This document shows positions 1 to 9,827 of a stretch of 64,000 nt of DNA, piece after piece. The stretch comes from Propionibacteriaceae bacterium (GTDB lineage: Bacteria > Actinomycetota > Actinomycetes > Propionibacteriales > Propionibacteriaceae). Made by a program: the position numbers and the translations under genes. The notes under the pieces are model-generated. The model was not told where the DNA came from, made no database searches, and saw only the letters and a program-made list of their open reading frames with translations. The stretch covers positions 372,001 to 436,000 of the forward strand of contig JAISUR010000037.1 in assembly GCA_031271975.1 (NCBI GenBank), written 5' to 3'. Within the stretch, counting starts at the first letter, position 1; every line of letters begins with the position of its first letter.

Positions 1-57
1 CTCAAGTCGTCTGGAAACACCTCATGCCTTTCCCTAAACGTGATCGTTAGGTACAGC

Positions 58-654
58 CTAGCGCGAATCGGTAACTGGGAACCTGGAGAACACGTCGAGA
101 CCTTGCCGCAAGTAGAGCAGCGCCGACCACCAATACAGGACGCTGCCCCAGATCGCGCAAGTCCAGCCCAGGACTTTGAAGAACAACTGCCACGGCTGGT
201 CACCGAAGCCGAGCAGGACACACGGAAATGCGTATAGCAGCAAGAATGTCGCCGCCTTACCGATGAAATGCACTGGAAGGCTGGAAAAGCCGCGCTTGCG
301 CAGACCCGGCCCCAGAACCAACCACATCGTGAGATCGCGGCCGACCAGAATGGCGACCCACCACCACGGAACGATTCCCCGAAAGAGGAACGCGACCAGC
401 GCGGCGAGCGTGTACAGCCGGTCGGCGACAGGGTCGAGCACCTGCCCCAATCTAGAGCGTTGGTTGAGGCGCCGGGCAAGATATCCGTCCAGATAGTCCG
501 TCAGCGACCCGACCGCCAAGACAACAACCGCGAGCACATCCGAATGGCTCTCCAGCAGCAGCCACAGGAACAGCGGTACGCCCAGCAGGCGAATGAACGA
601 CAAAACGTTGGGAACTGTGAGAACCCTGTCAGTGTCGTACGGCTCGCCTGTCAC
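58..654 (-). CDS. pgsA: CDP-alcohol phosphatidyltransferase (PgsA-like)
   Basis: A 198-residue integral membrane enzyme that transfers a phosphatidyl group from CDP-diacylglycerol to an alcohol acceptor in phospholipid synthesis. The CDP-alcohol phosphotransferase signature is complete: D53-x2-D56-G57-x2-A60-R61, G70, D74 and D78. Hydrophobic helices lie around residues 18-33, 38-52 and from about 85 onward. The start is GTG, 5 nt after the stop of the HIT gene, so the two are surely co-transcribed. In mycobacteria the same thrS-HIT neighbourhood holds a phosphatidylinositol-phosphate synthase, but the active-site loop here (YLARRLNQRSRLGQVLDP) looks more like phosphatidylglycerophosphate or cardiolipin synthases. 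The acceptor alcohol is therefore undecided. Confidence 0.85.
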   Translation of the reverse strand: MTGEPYDTDRVLTVPNVLSFIRLLGVPLFLWLLLESHSDVLAVVVLAVGSLTDYLDGYLARRLNQRSRLGQVLDPVADRLYTLAALVAFLFRGIVPWWWVAILVGRDLTMWLVLGPGLRKRGFSSLPVHFIGKAATFLLLYAFPCVLLGFGDQPWQLFFKVLGWTCAIWGSVLYWWSALLYLRQGLDVFSRFPVTDSR

Positions 655-659
655 GGCCT

Positions 660-1196
660 CTACTGTAGCCAGGCGTTCGCAATCTTGTTGCGCGTATCCC
701 CTAATAGTTCCGGCATTGCCTTTGTCTGGCCGATGATCGGAAAGAAGTTCGCGTCGCCGTGCCAGCGCGGCACGACGTGCTGGTGCAGGTGGGCCGCGAT
801 GCCCGCCCCGGCCAACTGGCCCTGGTTGATTCCGAGGTTGAATCCGTGCGGTCCGGAAACGCGCCGCAGCACTTCCATCGCCCGCTGGGTGAGCGCCCCG
901 ATTTCAGCGACCTCGGCTGCTTCCAAATCCGTGTAGTCGGCTACGTGGCGGTACGGGCACACCAGCAGGTGGCCCGGCGAGTACGGGAACAGATTCAGCA
1001 CCACATACGCACTCTGGCCGCGATGCGCGATCAGGCCATCGGCATCCGACTTGCCGGGAACGGCGCAAAACGGGCACTGTTCGGCGCTGGCGTCGCTGGG
1101 CCGGCCCGCACCATCGATGTAGGCCATGCGGTGTGGCGTCCACAGCCGCTGGAAACCATCCGGCTCGCCTGCCAGCATGTACCCGTCTTCGGTCAC
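660..1196 (-). CDS. HIT family protein (AP4A phosphorylase-like)
   Basis: A 178-residue histidine-triad nucleotide hydrolase or transferase. The triad H136-x-H138-x-H140 ([10 protein letters not shown]) is intact. C41-x2-C44 near the N-terminus resembles the zinc-binding CxxC of actinobacterial HIT proteins. The residues before the triad ([15 protein letters not shown]) match the family core. The chosen GTG start overlaps the thrS stop codon (GTGA), a coupled start; the reading frame is open upstream but that part overlaps thrS. It sits between thrS and the PgsA-like gene, as in mycobacteria. The physiological substrate is unknown; dinucleoside polyphosphates are likely from the family. Confidence 0.88.
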   Translation of the reverse strand: MTEDGYMLAGEPDGFQRLWTPHRMAYIDGAGRPSDASAEQCPFCAVPGKSDADGLIAHRGQSAYVVLNLFPYSPGHLLVCPYRHVADYTDLEAAEVAEIGALTQRAMEVLRRVSGPHGFNLGINQGQLAGAGIAAHLHQHVVPRWHGDANFFPIIGQTKAMPELLGDTRNKIANAWLQ

Positions 1197-3196
1197 TTCG
1201 CCCTCGAATCGATCGCCCGCCGCACTTCGGCGACGGCCGACTCGGGGCTCACGCCGTTGTTCTGCGAGCCATCGCGGTAGCGGAACGAAACCGTGCCCGC
1301 CGCGACGTCGTCGTCGCCTGCGATAAGGATATACGGGACTTTTTGCTTGGTGGCGTTGCGGATCTTCTTCCCGAAACGGTCGTCGGAGTAATCGATGTCG
1401 ACGCGGATGCCAGCCGCCTTGAACTGCGCCGCCACCTGCTCCAAGTAGGCGATGTGGCCCTCGTTGACCGGTAACGCCAACACCTGGACCGGGGCCAGCC
1501 AAGCCGGGAAGGCGCCGGCGTAGTGCTCGGTCAGCACGCCCATGAAACGCTCAATGGAGCCAAACTTGGCCGAGTGGATCATCACCGGCCGCTGGCGCGT
1601 GCCGTCGGCCGCGGTGTATTCCAACTCGAAACGCTCCGGCTGGTTGAAGTCGTACTGAATCGTCGACATCTGCCAAGTGCGCCCGATGGCGTCCTTGGCC
1701 TGCACGGAGATCTTCGGCCCGTAGTATGCGGCGCCGCCCGGATCGGGCACCAGGTCCAGCCCGGATTCGAGGCCCACCTGCTCCAACACTGCGGTGGCCA
1801 CCGCCCAATCCTCGTCGGACCCGATGAACTTGTCCTTCTTCTTGCCGTCCTCGTCGCGCGTGGACAGTTCCAGGTAGAAGTCATCCAGGCCGAAGTCGCG
1901 CAGCAATTCCAAAATGAAGCCCAGCAGGTGGCGCACCTCGTCCGCCGCTTGCGAGGCCATCACATACGAATGCGAATCGTCCTGGGTGATGGAACGCACG
2001 CGGGTCAGGCCCTGCAGCACCCCCGACTTCTCGTCGCGGTAGACCGTGCCGAACTCGAAGAAGCGCAGCGGCAATTCCCGGTAGGAGCGCCCGCGGGACT
2101 TGAAGATCAAGTTGTGCATCGGGCAGTTCATCGCCTTGACGCGGTAGCGGTCGTGGACCTTGGTGACATTGCCTTCTGCATCGCGGTCCGCGTCGACCAT
2201 CTCCGGGAACATCATGTCCGCGTAGTACGGCAGGTGGCCGGAAGTGTAGAACAAGCCCTCCTTGGCGATGTGCGGCGTGCCGACGTAGTCGAACCCCCAC
2301 TTGATGTGCGCCTGGCGGACGTAGTCCTCCATCTCGCGCTTGATCACGCCGCCCTTCGGGTGGAACACGGGCAGGCCGGCGCCGAGTTCCTCGGGGAAGC
2401 TGAACAAATCGAGTTCCACTCCCAGCTTGCGGTGGTCGCGCCGAGCGGCCTCCTCCAGGCGGTGCTGATAGTCGTTGAGGGCCTCCTTGCTGGGCCACGC
2501 AGTGCCGTAGACGCGCTGCAGCGAGTCCTTGGACTGGTCGCCGCGCCAATAGGCGGCCGAGTTGCGGGTGATCGCCATGGCCTTGAGGTACCCGGTGTGC
2601 GGAACGTGAGGACCGCGGCACAGATCCTTCCAAGCCACAGTGCCGTCCTGGCGCACGTTGTCGTAGATAGTGAGTTCGCCCGCGCCCACCTCCACGGAAG
2701 CGCCGTCCGCGGCGGTGGCGTTGCCCTTGTCAGCGATCAACTCCAGCTTGAAGGGCTCGCCCGCCAACTCCGCGCGGGCTTCGTCATCGGTGACGACGCG
2801 GCGGCGGAACGTCTGGCGCTGGCCGATCAACTGCAGCGACTTCTTCTCGATCGCCTTCAAGTCCTCTGGCGTGAACGGCTTGTCGACCTTGAAGTCGTAG
2901 TAGAAGCCGTCCGTGATCGGCGGTCCGATGCCGAGCTTGGCCTCGGCGAAAAGCAGTTGCACGGCCTGCGCGGTGATGTGCGCGCAAGAGTGCCGGATGA
3001 TGGCCAAACCCTCGTCGGTGTCTATCAGCACCGGTTCGACTGTGGCGTCGGCGGGCACGGGCGTGGCCAGATCCACAGTCTTGCCGCCCAGCCGCATCGC
3101 GACCACCGCCAAGTCTTTCCCGAAGATATCCACTCCGGTGCCGTCCGCGGGCAGGCTCAGCAACTCGGATACCCCACCTCGAATGACGTTGACCAC
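1193..3196 (-). CDS. thrS: Threonyl-tRNA synthetase
   Basis: A cytosolic class II synthetase charging tRNA-Thr, 667 residues, the normal size for bacterial ThrRS. It has an N-terminal TGS-like domain, an editing domain (HSCAHITAQ), the catalytic core with the zinc-site region NCPMHNLIF and class II motif 2 (FRxE-like, [12 protein letters not shown]), and a C-terminal anticodon-binding domain. The start chosen is GTG (VVNVIRGG), because GAGAAAGG lies 6 nt upstream. An in-frame TTG at 3247 would add 17 residues but has no such site. It is followed with a 4-nt overlap by the HIT gene and preceded on the same strand by an amidotransferase gene. Confidence 0.96.
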   Translation of the reverse strand: MVNVIRGGVSELLSLPADGTGVDIFGKDLAVVAMRLGGKTVDLATPVPADATVEPVLIDTDEGLAIIRHSCAHITAQAVQLLFAEAKLGIGPPITDGFYYDFKVDKPFTPEDLKAIEKKSLQLIGQRQTFRRRVVTDDEARAELAGEPFKLELIADKGNATAADGASVEVGAGELTIYDNVRQDGTVAWKDLCRGPHVPHTGYLKAMAITRNSAAYWRGDQSKDSLQRVYGTAWPSKEALNDYQHRLEEAARRDHRKLGVELDLFSFPEELGAGLPVFHPKGGVIKREMEDYVRQAHIKWGFDYVGTPHIAKEGLFYTSGHLPYYADMMFPEMVDADRDAEGNVTKVHDRYRVKAMNCPMHNLIFKSRGRSYRELPLRFFEFGTVYRDEKSGVLQGLTRVRSITQDDSHSYVMASQAADEVRHLLGFILELLRDFGLDDFYLELSTRDEDGKKKDKFIGSDEDWAVATAVLEQVGLESGLDLVPDPGGAAYYGPKISVQAKDAIGRTWQMSTIQYDFNQPERFELEYTAADGTRQRPVMIHSAKFGSIERFMGVLTEHYAGAFPAWLAPVQVLALPVNEGHIAYLEQVAAQFKAAGIRVDIDYSDDRFGKKIRNATKQKVPYILIAGDDDVAAGTVSFRYRDGSQNNGVSPESAVAEVRRAIDSRAK

Positions 3197-3243
3197 GGTG
3201 ATGCCTTTCTCTTTGCGGCTTGGACCGGGAGCTAAGCCTACTC

Positions 3244-3948
3244 TCAAACCGGGCGCGAAACGTCCGCGAGGCGCGCTTCCACCTCGGCCAGGAATCCCTC
3301 CACCACCGTCCGGCTCAACGTGTCCAGTTCAGCCGCGTGCGCGGCGAACTGGGGCCCATATGCGCCCGCCGCCGGGTCTGCGGTCAACTCGGCCCAACGC
3401 TCCACCAACGCCCCGCTGGCCTCCGGGTGGAATTGCACGCCCAGCACGGACTTGAGCCGGAAGGCGTGGTAGGGATACTTGGCAGACCGCGCCAGCCAGC
3501 ATGCGCCCGCGGGCAGCTTGGTGACCGCGTCGCCGTGCGAACTCGGCGCGTAAAACCTGCCGCCCAGACGCCGGTAAACCAGGCCCAGGGTGGGATCGTC
3601 CTTGGCGGCGGGCAGCAGCTCGATTTCCACCGCCCCGCGTTCCACGCCCGCCGCAGCCGAGACAGCCACCTCTCCGCCCGCCGCCTTCGCGAGCATTTGG
3701 ATGCCCAAGCAAATGCTCAGCACGGGGATCCCCACATCGCCGCACGCGAGCATCAGCGCGTTTTCGGGAGCCATCCAGGGCGGATCGTCTTCCACTGACA
3801 TCCGGCCTCCCAGGATTACCAGGCCGTCGAAGTCGCCGATGTCTGGCAACGCCTCCCAGGCTTGGAACTTGAGCGCGCCGGGCAGCAGCGCGTCGAACAG
3901 ATCGAGGGGGACCTCCGGGTCGTTGATGATCACAGCAATGCGGGCCAC
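3244..3948 (-). CDS. Type 1 glutamine amidotransferase (GMP synthase-like)
   Basis: A 234-residue class I glutamine amidotransferase domain protein. The nucleophile C80 sits in SICLGIQ, and the H174 and E176 partners are in VQFHPE, so the triad is complete. There is no attached synthase domain, so it resembles the free-standing GuaA-amidotransferase-like proteins of uncertain substrate. It lies 47 nt upstream of thrS on the same strand and is divergent from the ABC cluster. The amide acceptor cannot be told from context; hydrolysis of gamma-glutamyl compounds is an alternative to ammonia transfer. Confidence 0.85.
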   Translation of the reverse strand: MARIAVIINDPEVPLDLFDALLPGALKFQAWEALPDIGDFDGLVILGGRMSVEDDPPWMAPENALMLACGDVGIPVLSICLGIQMLAKAAGGEVAVSAAAGVERGAVEIELLPAAKDDPTLGLVYRRLGGRFYAPSSHGDAVTKLPAGACWLARSAKYPYHAFRLKSVLGVQFHPEASGALVERWAELTADPAAGAYGPQFAAHAAELDTLSRTVVEGFLAEVEARLADVSRPV

Positions 3949-4111
3949 GGGCCAATAATGCCGTACCGGCGCGCGCTGGGCTCAATTGCGCCGCACAGCG
4001 GAATTCGCGCCGGTGGGCCACTAAGGTGGCAACCGTGTCACGAGTCATTCACACCAGGGGCCCAGACGTCTCACAGCATTTGCACAAGCCGCGCCGATTG
4101 GCTGGTTTGCC

Positions 4112-5419
4112 GTGATCGAGCTGCAGCATGTTGTCAAGAAGTATGGCCAGCGCACAGTAGTCGACGATCTGAGCTTGACTATCAAACCCGGGCGCATCTA
4201 CGGCTTTCTCGGCCCGAACGGCGCGGGCAAGACCACCACGATGAACATCGTCACCGGCTACCTCGCGGCGACGAGCGGTACCGTCAAGATCAACGACTTC
4301 GACATTCTGGAGCAACCGGACCAAGCCAAGCGCCTCATCGGCTACCTGCCGGAGCAGCCGCCGCTGTACCTGGACATGAAGGTGCTGGAATACCTCGACT
4401 TCGCCGCGGCGCTCAAGCAGGTTCCGAAGGCCGCGCGCTACCAGGCGGTGTTGGAAGCGATGGACAAGGCGCACGTCTCCGATGTCGCCAACCGCTTGAT
4501 CCGAAACCTTTCCAAGGGCTACCGGCAGCGCGTCGGCCTGGCCCAGGCGATTCTCGGCGACCCCGAGATCGTCATCCTCGACGAGCCGACCGTGGGCCTC
4601 GACCCGTCCCAGATCATCGAAATCCGGCAGCTGATCAAACACTTGGGGCGCAAACACACCGTCATCCTCAGTTCACACATCCTGTCCGAAGTGACCGAAG
4701 TGTGCGACTACGTCTTCATCATCGCTGAGGGCCGCTTGGTGGCCAACGACACCACGGCCAACCTGCTGCGTTCGCGCCGCGGGGATTTCTCCAAGCTCGA
4801 GATCATCGTGAAGGGCAATGGTTCCAAGGAGAAGGCCGTCTTGGCCCGCATGTCCAACCAAGTGAAATCGGCGCAGGCGACTCCCGGCAACGACGGCGAA
4901 GCGGTCATCGCCGTGCAAGTCGCCGGAAACCGCGACCGCCGCCAAGACATCCTGCGGGCGCTGGTCAAGGACGGCTGCGAGGTGCTGGAATACCGTGCCT
5001 TGCGCAAGTCCCTGGAAGAGACGTTCGTGGAGTTGACCACTCCTGGAGTGCGAAGGGCATACAAGCCGGAGTTCGAGGTGTACCCGGAACCAGAACCCGA
5101 GCCCGAACCTGAGCCGGAATCCGAGCCTGAGCCGGAACCAGAGCCTGAGCCGGAACCCGAGCCTGAGCCGGAACCCGAGCCCGAGCCGGAACCCGAATCG
5201 GAGCCTCCCCCGCCCGCGACCAAGCCAGCACGCAAGCGCGCTCCCAAGCCAAAGCCGGAAACGGATGCGGAGACGGAACCACCCGCTGCGGCCTCCAAGC
5301 CGGCGCGCAAACGCACTCCCAAGTCAGAGGCGGGAACGGATGCGGAGCTGGAACCACCCGCTCCGGCTCCCAAGCCGGCCCGCAAACGCCCGTCCAAGAA
5401 CCAGGGAGCGGAATCATGA
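4112..5419 (+). CDS. ABC transporter ATPase with PE-repeat and basic tail (GldA-like)
   Basis: The ATPase of a Gld/Nos-type ABC system. Residues 1-315 form a standard nucleotide-binding domain: Walker [10 protein letters not shown] (34-42), signature [13 protein letters not shown] (133-145) and Walker [14 protein letters not shown] (153-165). The rest is unusual. Residues 325-365 are almost pure Pro-Glu dipeptides. From 371 there are 2.6 copies of a 25-residue repeat starting KPARKR (371, 396, 421). The protein therefore ends in a strongly acidic rod followed by a basic tail, both presumably disordered and cytosolic. The start is GTG with no clear ribosome-binding site; the stop overlaps the permease start (ATGA). 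The tail function is unknown. Confidence 0.9.
   Translation: MIELQHVVKKYGQRTVVDDLSLTIKPGRIYGFLGPNGAGKTTTMNIVTGYLAATSGTVKINDFDILEQPDQAKRLIGYLPEQPPLYLDMKVLEYLDFAAALKQVPKAARYQAVLEAMDKAHVSDVANRLIRNLSKGYRQRVGLAQAILGDPEIVILDEPTVGLDPSQIIEIRQLIKHLGRKHTVILSSHILSEVTEVCDYVFIIAEGRLVANDTTANLLRSRRGDFSKLEIIVKGNGSKEKAVLARMSNQVKSAQATPGNDGEAVIAVQVAGNRDRRQDILRALVKDGCEVLEYRALRKSLEETFVELTTPGVRRAYKPEFEVYPEPEPEPEPEPESEPEPEPEPEPEPEPEPEPEPEPEPESEPPPPATKPARKRAPKPKPETDAETEPPAAASKPARKRTPKSEAGTDAELEPPAPAPKPARKRPSKNQGAES
5084..5209 (+). repeat. PE-dipeptide-encoding hexanucleotide repeat
   Basis: A run of GAG/GAA-CC(N) hexamers inside the ABC ATPase gene, encoding residues 325-366 as alternating Pro and Glu with only two Ser interruptions. 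Degenerate third positions (gagcct, gagccg, gaaccc) show it is selected at protein level and is not a recent slippage product. It is still a likely site for length variation. Confidence 0.9.
5222..5416 (+). repeat. 75-bp tandem repeat encoding KPARKR units
   Basis: Two full copies and one partial copy of a 75-bp (25-residue) in-frame repeat, at 5222, 5297 and 5372. Each begins KPARKR followed by a Lys/Pro stretch and then an acidic ETD-type stretch. The period is exact, so the array grew by in-frame duplication. Confidence 0.85.
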
Positions 5420-7536
5420 CCGCTGTCTTCAAACGCGAACTGTTCGCGATGCTACACACCGTCACCGGCTGGCTCTATATCGCCGCGACGATCGCGCTGT
5501 TCGGGCTGTTCACCTACGCCATCAACTTCACCTACGGCGATCCGCTGCTTTCCAACACGCTAGGGTCCATCTCCTATCTGATGCTGATCACGGTGCCGGT
5601 GTTGACCATGCGCACCCTGTCCGAGGAACGCCGCTCCAAGACGGACCAACTGCTGCTGACTTCCCCGCTGCCCGTCGGGCGGATGGTGTTGGCCAAGTAC
5701 CTCGCCTTGGCTGTGATCCACTCGGCGGCGGTGTTGATCATGTGTGTGGCGCCGCTGATCATCTTGGGCTCCGGCGGTGGGACGGGGCCGCAGAACTTCG
5801 TTTCGCTGTTGGGCTTTTGGCTGTACGGGATGGGCTGCCTGGCGATCGGCTTGTTCGTCTCCGCATTGTCGGAAAGCCAGGTCATCGCGGCGGTGTTGAC
5901 GTTCGTGTTCCTCTTCTTGGGCTACCTGATGAGTTCGATCACGCAGCTCATCACCGACACCGGATTCCTCGGCACTGCGGTCAAGGCCCTGCTGGGCAGC
6001 TACGACTTGACGACCCCGCTGAACACCTTCTTCGACGGCTGCGTTTCGCTGACCGGCGTCATTTACTACGTCTCGATCAGCGCGCTGTTCGTCTTCCTGG
6101 CGACCCAGGTGATCCAGAAGCGGCGTTGGACGGTCTCCACGAAGAAGCTGTCGCTGAGCGCTTTCTCAGCCGGATTCACCGGCATGGCCGTGGCGCTGGC
6201 CGTATTCGTGAACTTGGCCGCCAACGAGCTGCCGTCCACGATCTCGCAAATCGACGTGACCGCCGCCCAGCTCTATTCGCTCACCGACACGACCACCGCT
6301 TACCTGGGCACACTCGACAAGGACGTGAAGATCTATGTGATCGGCCAAGAGGCGTCTGTGGACACGACGGTGAAGCAAACGCTGCAGAAATACGCTGATT
6401 CTTCCGATCACATCGACGTGGAATACAACGATCCGTATGCGAATCCGACGTTCTACCAGCAGTTCACCTCCGACCAAATCAGCTACGGCTCGCTGATCGT
6501 CGTGTGCGGCGAGCGGTCGAAGGTTATCGACTACAGCTCGCTGTTCGAGTCCGAAATCGACTACGACACGTATCAGAGCACTGTCACCGGCTATGACGGC
6601 GAGGGGCAGATCGACTCGGCGATCCAGTACGTCACCAGCGAGACCCTGCCCGCCCTCTATGCCTTGGAGGGCCACGGCGAGACGGCGCTGTCCGGCAACT
6701 TCAGCGCCGCGGTGGAGAAGGCCAACGCGACCCTCACCACCATCTCGCTGCTGACCACCGACATACCCGAAGACGCGCAGGCCGTCATCGTCAATGGGCC
6801 CACCTCGGATTTGTCCAGCGATGACGCCGACAAGCTCATCAGCTATCTCAATGGCGGCGGGACGTTGCTGGTAACCCTGAACTACGAGGCCGGCCAACTG
6901 CCGAATCTGGGCAAGGTGCTGGCCGAGTTCGAGGTCACGCAGCTTCCCGGGTTGGTCTTCGAGAACGACCAGAGCATGTTCTACCAGCAGCAGTACTACT
7001 TGCTCCCCACCGTGGAATACTCCGACTACACCAAGTCGATCTCGAACCAGCGCGTCTTCCTGCCGTTGTCGCAGGGTTTGGGGCATGCCGACGCTTCCGA
7101 AACTGTGACCTACACGTCCATCCTCACCACGAGCGACTCGGCCGTAGCCAAGGCCGACCTGAACAATGTCACCACGACCGAGTTTGTCGAGGGCGACACC
7201 CGCGGGCCGCTGGACGTGGCTTTGGCGGCTACGAAGACCGTCTCCGACAAGACAGCCACCCTACTGGCCTTCGGCGGCTTCCAAATGTTCACCGACAGCG
7301 CCGACGAGGTCGTCTCCGGCGCCAACTTGACGCTGTTCACAGATACCCTGGCGACCCTGTCGAGCGACGGCGAATCACCCGCCGCGATCGTGGTTCCGGC
7401 GAAGGCCTACGACACTTCCCGGGTGACGATGGACGCCATGGCGGCCCTACTGTGGGGCGCGCTGCTGCTGGCGGTGATCCCGCTGGCGTGCCTCGCCGCG
7501 GGCGTGCTGATCTGGTATCGCAGGAGGAAGTCGTGA
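5416..7536 (+). CDS. ABC permease fused to GldG-like extracytoplasmic domain
   Basis: A 706-residue membrane protein. Residues 1-235 are an ABC-2 permease domain of six helices (GldF-like: [14 protein letters not shown] at the start, the conserved [17 protein letters not shown] loop near 70). A further helix at about 240-265 leads into a large extracytoplasmic region (about 265-670) like GldG/ABC-type uncharacterised transport domains, with [16 protein letters not shown] and a GGGTLLV strand. The chain ends with an anchor helix and RRRKS. In Bacteroidetes GldF and GldG are separate proteins; here they are one chain. The start codon overlaps the ATPase stop by 4 nt. The substrate is unknown. 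Confidence 0.87.
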   Translation: MTAVFKRELFAMLHTVTGWLYIAATIALFGLFTYAINFTYGDPLLSNTLGSISYLMLITVPVLTMRTLSEERRSKTDQLLLTSPLPVGRMVLAKYLALAVIHSAAVLIMCVAPLIILGSGGGTGPQNFVSLLGFWLYGMGCLAIGLFVSALSESQVIAAVLTFVFLFLGYLMSSITQLITDTGFLGTAVKALLGSYDLTTPLNTFFDGCVSLTGVIYYVSISALFVFLATQVIQKRRWTVSTKKLSLSAFSAGFTGMAVALAVFVNLAANELPSTISQIDVTAAQLYSLTDTTTAYLGTLDKDVKIYVIGQEASVDTTVKQTLQKYADSSDHIDVEYNDPYANPTFYQQFTSDQISYGSLIVVCGERSKVIDYSSLFESEIDYDTYQSTVTGYDGEGQIDSAIQYVTSETLPALYALEGHGETALSGNFSAAVEKANATLTTISLLTTDIPEDAQAVIVNGPTSDLSSDDADKLISYLNGGGTLLVTLNYEAGQLPNLGKVLAEFEVTQLPGLVFENDQSMFYQQQYYLLPTVEYSDYTKSISNQRVFLPLSQGLGHADASETVTYTSILTTSDSAVAKADLNNVTTTEFVEGDTRGPLDVALAATKTVSDKTATLLAFGGFQMFTDSADEVVSGANLTLFTDTLATLSSDGESPAAIVVPAKAYDTSRVTMDAMAALLWGALLLAVIPLACLAAGVLIWYRRRKS

Positions 7537-8093
7537 AGAACACCAAGGGCCTCATCGTCGTCGGCGCGCTGCTGGCCGTTTGCATCGCCGCCTATTTCGG
7601 CCTGAGGGCCTGGAACGAGCAAACCGCCGCCGACGAGGAAGCACAGGCCGCCGCCGCCATCGTCTACGTGACGGACATCAGCGCCGACGAGATCACCGCC
7701 TTCGCCTTCGCGGCGGAGGGCCAAACCGTTTCCTTCACCAAGACCGACGACACCTGGACCTACGACGCGGACACTTCCATCGACATAGACGAATCCGCTG
7801 TGACCACGCTGCTGGGGAACTTGGACCACTTGCAGGCCACCCAGGCGGTGACCGCTGAACCGGATGTCGACTACGGCATGGAAACGCCGCAGAACATCAT
7901 CTCTTACACCACTTCGTCCGAGACCGTCAGCCTGCGCGTCGGCATGGCGAACCCAGTCAGCGGCGACTATTACCTGCAGGCGGGCGACAACCTCTATCTG
8001 GTGTCGTCGAGCCTGGTGACGGCGTTCACGACGACAGTCGCCGACCTGACCGTCGTGCCCGAGGAGACCGCGACGCCGACGCCGACACCGTGA
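7533..8093 (+). CDS. DUF4340 domain-containing membrane-anchored protein
   Basis: A 186-residue protein with one N-terminal helix (about residues 6-25) and an exported domain of DUF4340 type, the usual third partner of GldF/GldG-like ABC systems. The GTG start overlaps the permease stop (GTGA) and has a strong AGGAGG at 7522-7527. The C-terminus is a short Thr/Pro run (ATPTPTP). Together with the two upstream genes it forms a three-gene operon. Its role is probably to assist the extracytoplasmic half of the transporter; the molecular activity is not known. Confidence 0.82.
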   Translation: MKNTKGLIVVGALLAVCIAAYFGLRAWNEQTAADEEAQAAAAIVYVTDISADEITAFAFAAEGQTVSFTKTDDTWTYDADTSIDIDESAVTTLLGNLDHLQATQAVTAEPDVDYGMETPQNIISYTTSSETVSLRVGMANPVSGDYYLQAGDNLYLVSSSLVTAFTTTVADLTVVPEETATPTPTP

Positions 8094-8099
8094 ACCGAG

Positions 8100-8675
8100 T
8101 CAGCCCAACGGCCAGGTTTCGACGACATCGTAGACCGAGCCCGAAGGGGTCAATGTGGACTTGACCAGGTGGAACGCGTCCGCCTGGAAATCGAAGCTCC
8201 CGAAGCTCGCCACCACATCCAAAAGGCCGCGCGCCGGTGCGGGCTTGCGGGACCTGGCCAGCGTGATGTGGGCCTGAAACTTCGAACCGTCCGGCCGCAC
8301 ACCCGCCCGCGAGGCGGCCGCCCGTACGTTCGCCGACAGCGGCGCCAACTCGTCGGCCGAGGCCCCCATCCAGACCACCTTGGCCTTGAGGCCGGGTAAG
8401 TCACCGCCGGGATCGCGAATGTCCTCGCGCCGGAACGCTCCAGCGCCGCCCATGCGAATCGGAAAACCAGCCGCCTTGATCGCGCCCAGGTTTTCGCTCA
8501 GCGCATCGCGTCGGTCGTCGTCCACATCCCCCAAGAATGCCAGCGTGATGTGCCAAGTCTCCGGACGCACCCAGCGCCACGGCGGCGTCTGGTCCCGCCT
8601 GGGCCCGATGAAGGCTTCCAGAGCGTCCACCAGCGCGGCAGGCGGGATCACCGCCGCGAACAGCCGCTCAGCCAT
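8100..8675 (-). CDS. thpR: RNA 2',3'-cyclic phosphodiesterase (2H family)
   Basis: A 191-residue 2H phosphoesterase hydrolysing 2',3'-cyclic phosphate ends of RNA (formerly called 2'-5' RNA ligase). Both catalytic HxTx motifs are present, HITL at H42 and HITL at H136. Size and motif spacing fit ThpR. It converges with the DUF4340 gene at 6 nt distance, and its ATG overlaps the end of the sirtuin gene by 8 nt, so it is translated from the sirtuin transcript. Confidence 0.9.
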   Translation of the reverse strand: MAERLFAAVIPPAALVDALEAFIGPRRDQTPPWRWVRPETWHITLAFLGDVDDDRRDALSENLGAIKAAGFPIRMGGAGAFRREDIRDPGGDLPGLKAKVVWMGASADELAPLSANVRAAASRAGVRPDGSKFQAHITLARSRKPAPARGLLDVVASFGSFDFQADAFHLVKSTLTPSGSVYDVVETWPLG

Positions 8676-9390
8676 AGTTGACGAACTCGGCCAACGCCTC
8701 CCCGATCGGCTCGCGGATCGTGAGCGTGGCGCGCGAATCGAAACCGGTGGCGGCCTTGTTGATCAAGACGATTTGGGATCCGCGGAACACGTTGATCAGC
8801 CCCGCCGCCGGATAGACCACCAGTGATGTGCCGCCCACTATCAGCGTGTCCGCCGCCGCGATTTCGTCTACCGCGGCGTCCATGATCGACCCGTCCAGCG
8901 GTTCTTCGTAGAGGACCACGTCCGGCTTGACCAGCCCGCCGCAAGAGTCGCAGTACGGCACCGGGTCCGCCGCCAAGATCACTTCCAGGCCGAACCCCTT
9001 GCGGCACTTCGTGCAGAAGTTGCGCAACACGCTGCCATGCAATTCGAGGACGCGCTGTGACCCGGCGAGTTGGTGCAGCCCGTCGATGTTCTGTGTGACC
9101 ACCGCCGACAGCTTTCCAGCCCGCTCCAGTGCCGCCAGGGCCAAGTGCGCCGAATTCGGTTTGGCGTCGGGATAGATCAAGTTGCGCTTGTAATAGTCGT
9201 AGAAGTCTTTGGTGTGCCGCACGAAGAACGAGTGGCTGATGATCTCCTCCGGGGCGTAGTTGACGCCGGAGGCCTGCTGGTAGAGCCCGCCCGCCGAACG
9301 GAAGTCGGGAATGCCGGATTCGGTGGACACGCCAGCGCCGCCGAAGAACACGATGCGTTTGGATTGATCGATGATCTCGCTCAAAGTCAT
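8668..9390 (-). CDS. cobB: NAD-dependent protein deacylase, Sir2 family
   Basis: A 240-residue sirtuin that removes acyl groups from lysines using NAD. Visible are the NAD loop GAGVSTESGIPDFRS (18-32), TQNIDGLH (99-106), the catalytic H118 in ELHGS, and a zinc site C126-x2-C129 / C147-x2-C150. It is divergent from the ArsR gene (78 nt between them) and followed by ThpR with overlap. A SIR2/ThpR pair suggests an RNA- or acetylation-stress theme, but this is inference. Confidence 0.92.
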   Translation of the reverse strand: MTLSEIIDQSKRIVFFGGAGVSTESGIPDFRSAGGLYQQASGVNYAPEEIISHSFFVRHTKDFYDYYKRNLIYPDAKPNSAHLALAALERAGKLSAVVTQNIDGLHQLAGSQRVLELHGSVLRNFCTKCRKGFGLEVILAADPVPYCDSCGGLVKPDVVLYEEPLDGSIMDAAVDEIAAADTLIVGGTSLVVYPAAGLINVFRGSQIVLINKAATGFDSRATLTIREPIGEALAEFVNYG

Positions 9391-9467
9391 GGCACGAGCC
9401 TAGTGGCATCTGCGAGTTGGAGAACTGCTGGAATTTTCCCCGCAAGCACGGATTCTCGTGTTAGCAT

Positions 9468-9827
9468 ATGCGCATGTCCGAATATGAGCCACTCGACGAC
9501 GACCTGGCAGCCCTGGCCGTAGAGGTCTTCCGAATGCTCGCCGACGGCACCCGCATCCGGTTGCTCTGGGCGTTGACCGCCGGAGAGTTGGACGTGGGCA
9601 CGTTGGCCGCCAAGCTGGGCAAGCCGCAACCCACCGTCTCGCAACACCTGGCCAAGCTGCGCATGGCTCGTTTGGTGCGCGCCCGCCGCGAGGGCGCCCA
9701 GGTGTTCTACTCCCTGGAAAACGAACATGTGCTCCGGCTCGTCATGGACGGCGTCTACAACGCTGAACATGCCCAGCCCGGCACCCCGCGGCACCACGCG
9801 GACTCCGATTTACGGGTGGTGCGCTGA
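9468..9827 (+). CDS. ArsR/SmtB family transcriptional regulator
   Basis: A 119-residue winged-helix repressor. The DNA-recognition helix is in KLGKPQPTVSQHLAKLRMARLV (about 50-70), followed by the wing REGAQVFYSL. There is no cysteine, so the thiol-based As/Cd/Pb site of ArsR or CadC is absent. Histidines H87, H101, H109 and H110 in the last helix and tail could form an SmtB/CzrA-like Zn/Co/Ni site. The gene overlaps a metal exporter by 1 nt (TGATG), supporting metal sensing. The start is ATG at 9468 or the in-frame ATG at 9474; neither has a ribosome-binding site. The region around the start contains the palindrome ATGCGCAT. Confidence 0.87.
   Translation: MRMSEYEPLDDDLAALAVEVFRMLADGTRIRLLWALTAGELDVGTLAAKLGKPQPTVSQHLAKLRMARLVRARREGAQVFYSLENEHVLRLVMDGVYNAEHAQPGTPRHHADSDLRVVR

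Noticed and set aside
1523-3235. Long open frame on the plus strand over thrS
   Set aside because: It is a mirror frame of a high-GC gene; its composition (Val/Leu/Arg/His rich) shows no family motif and thrS on the other strand is certain.
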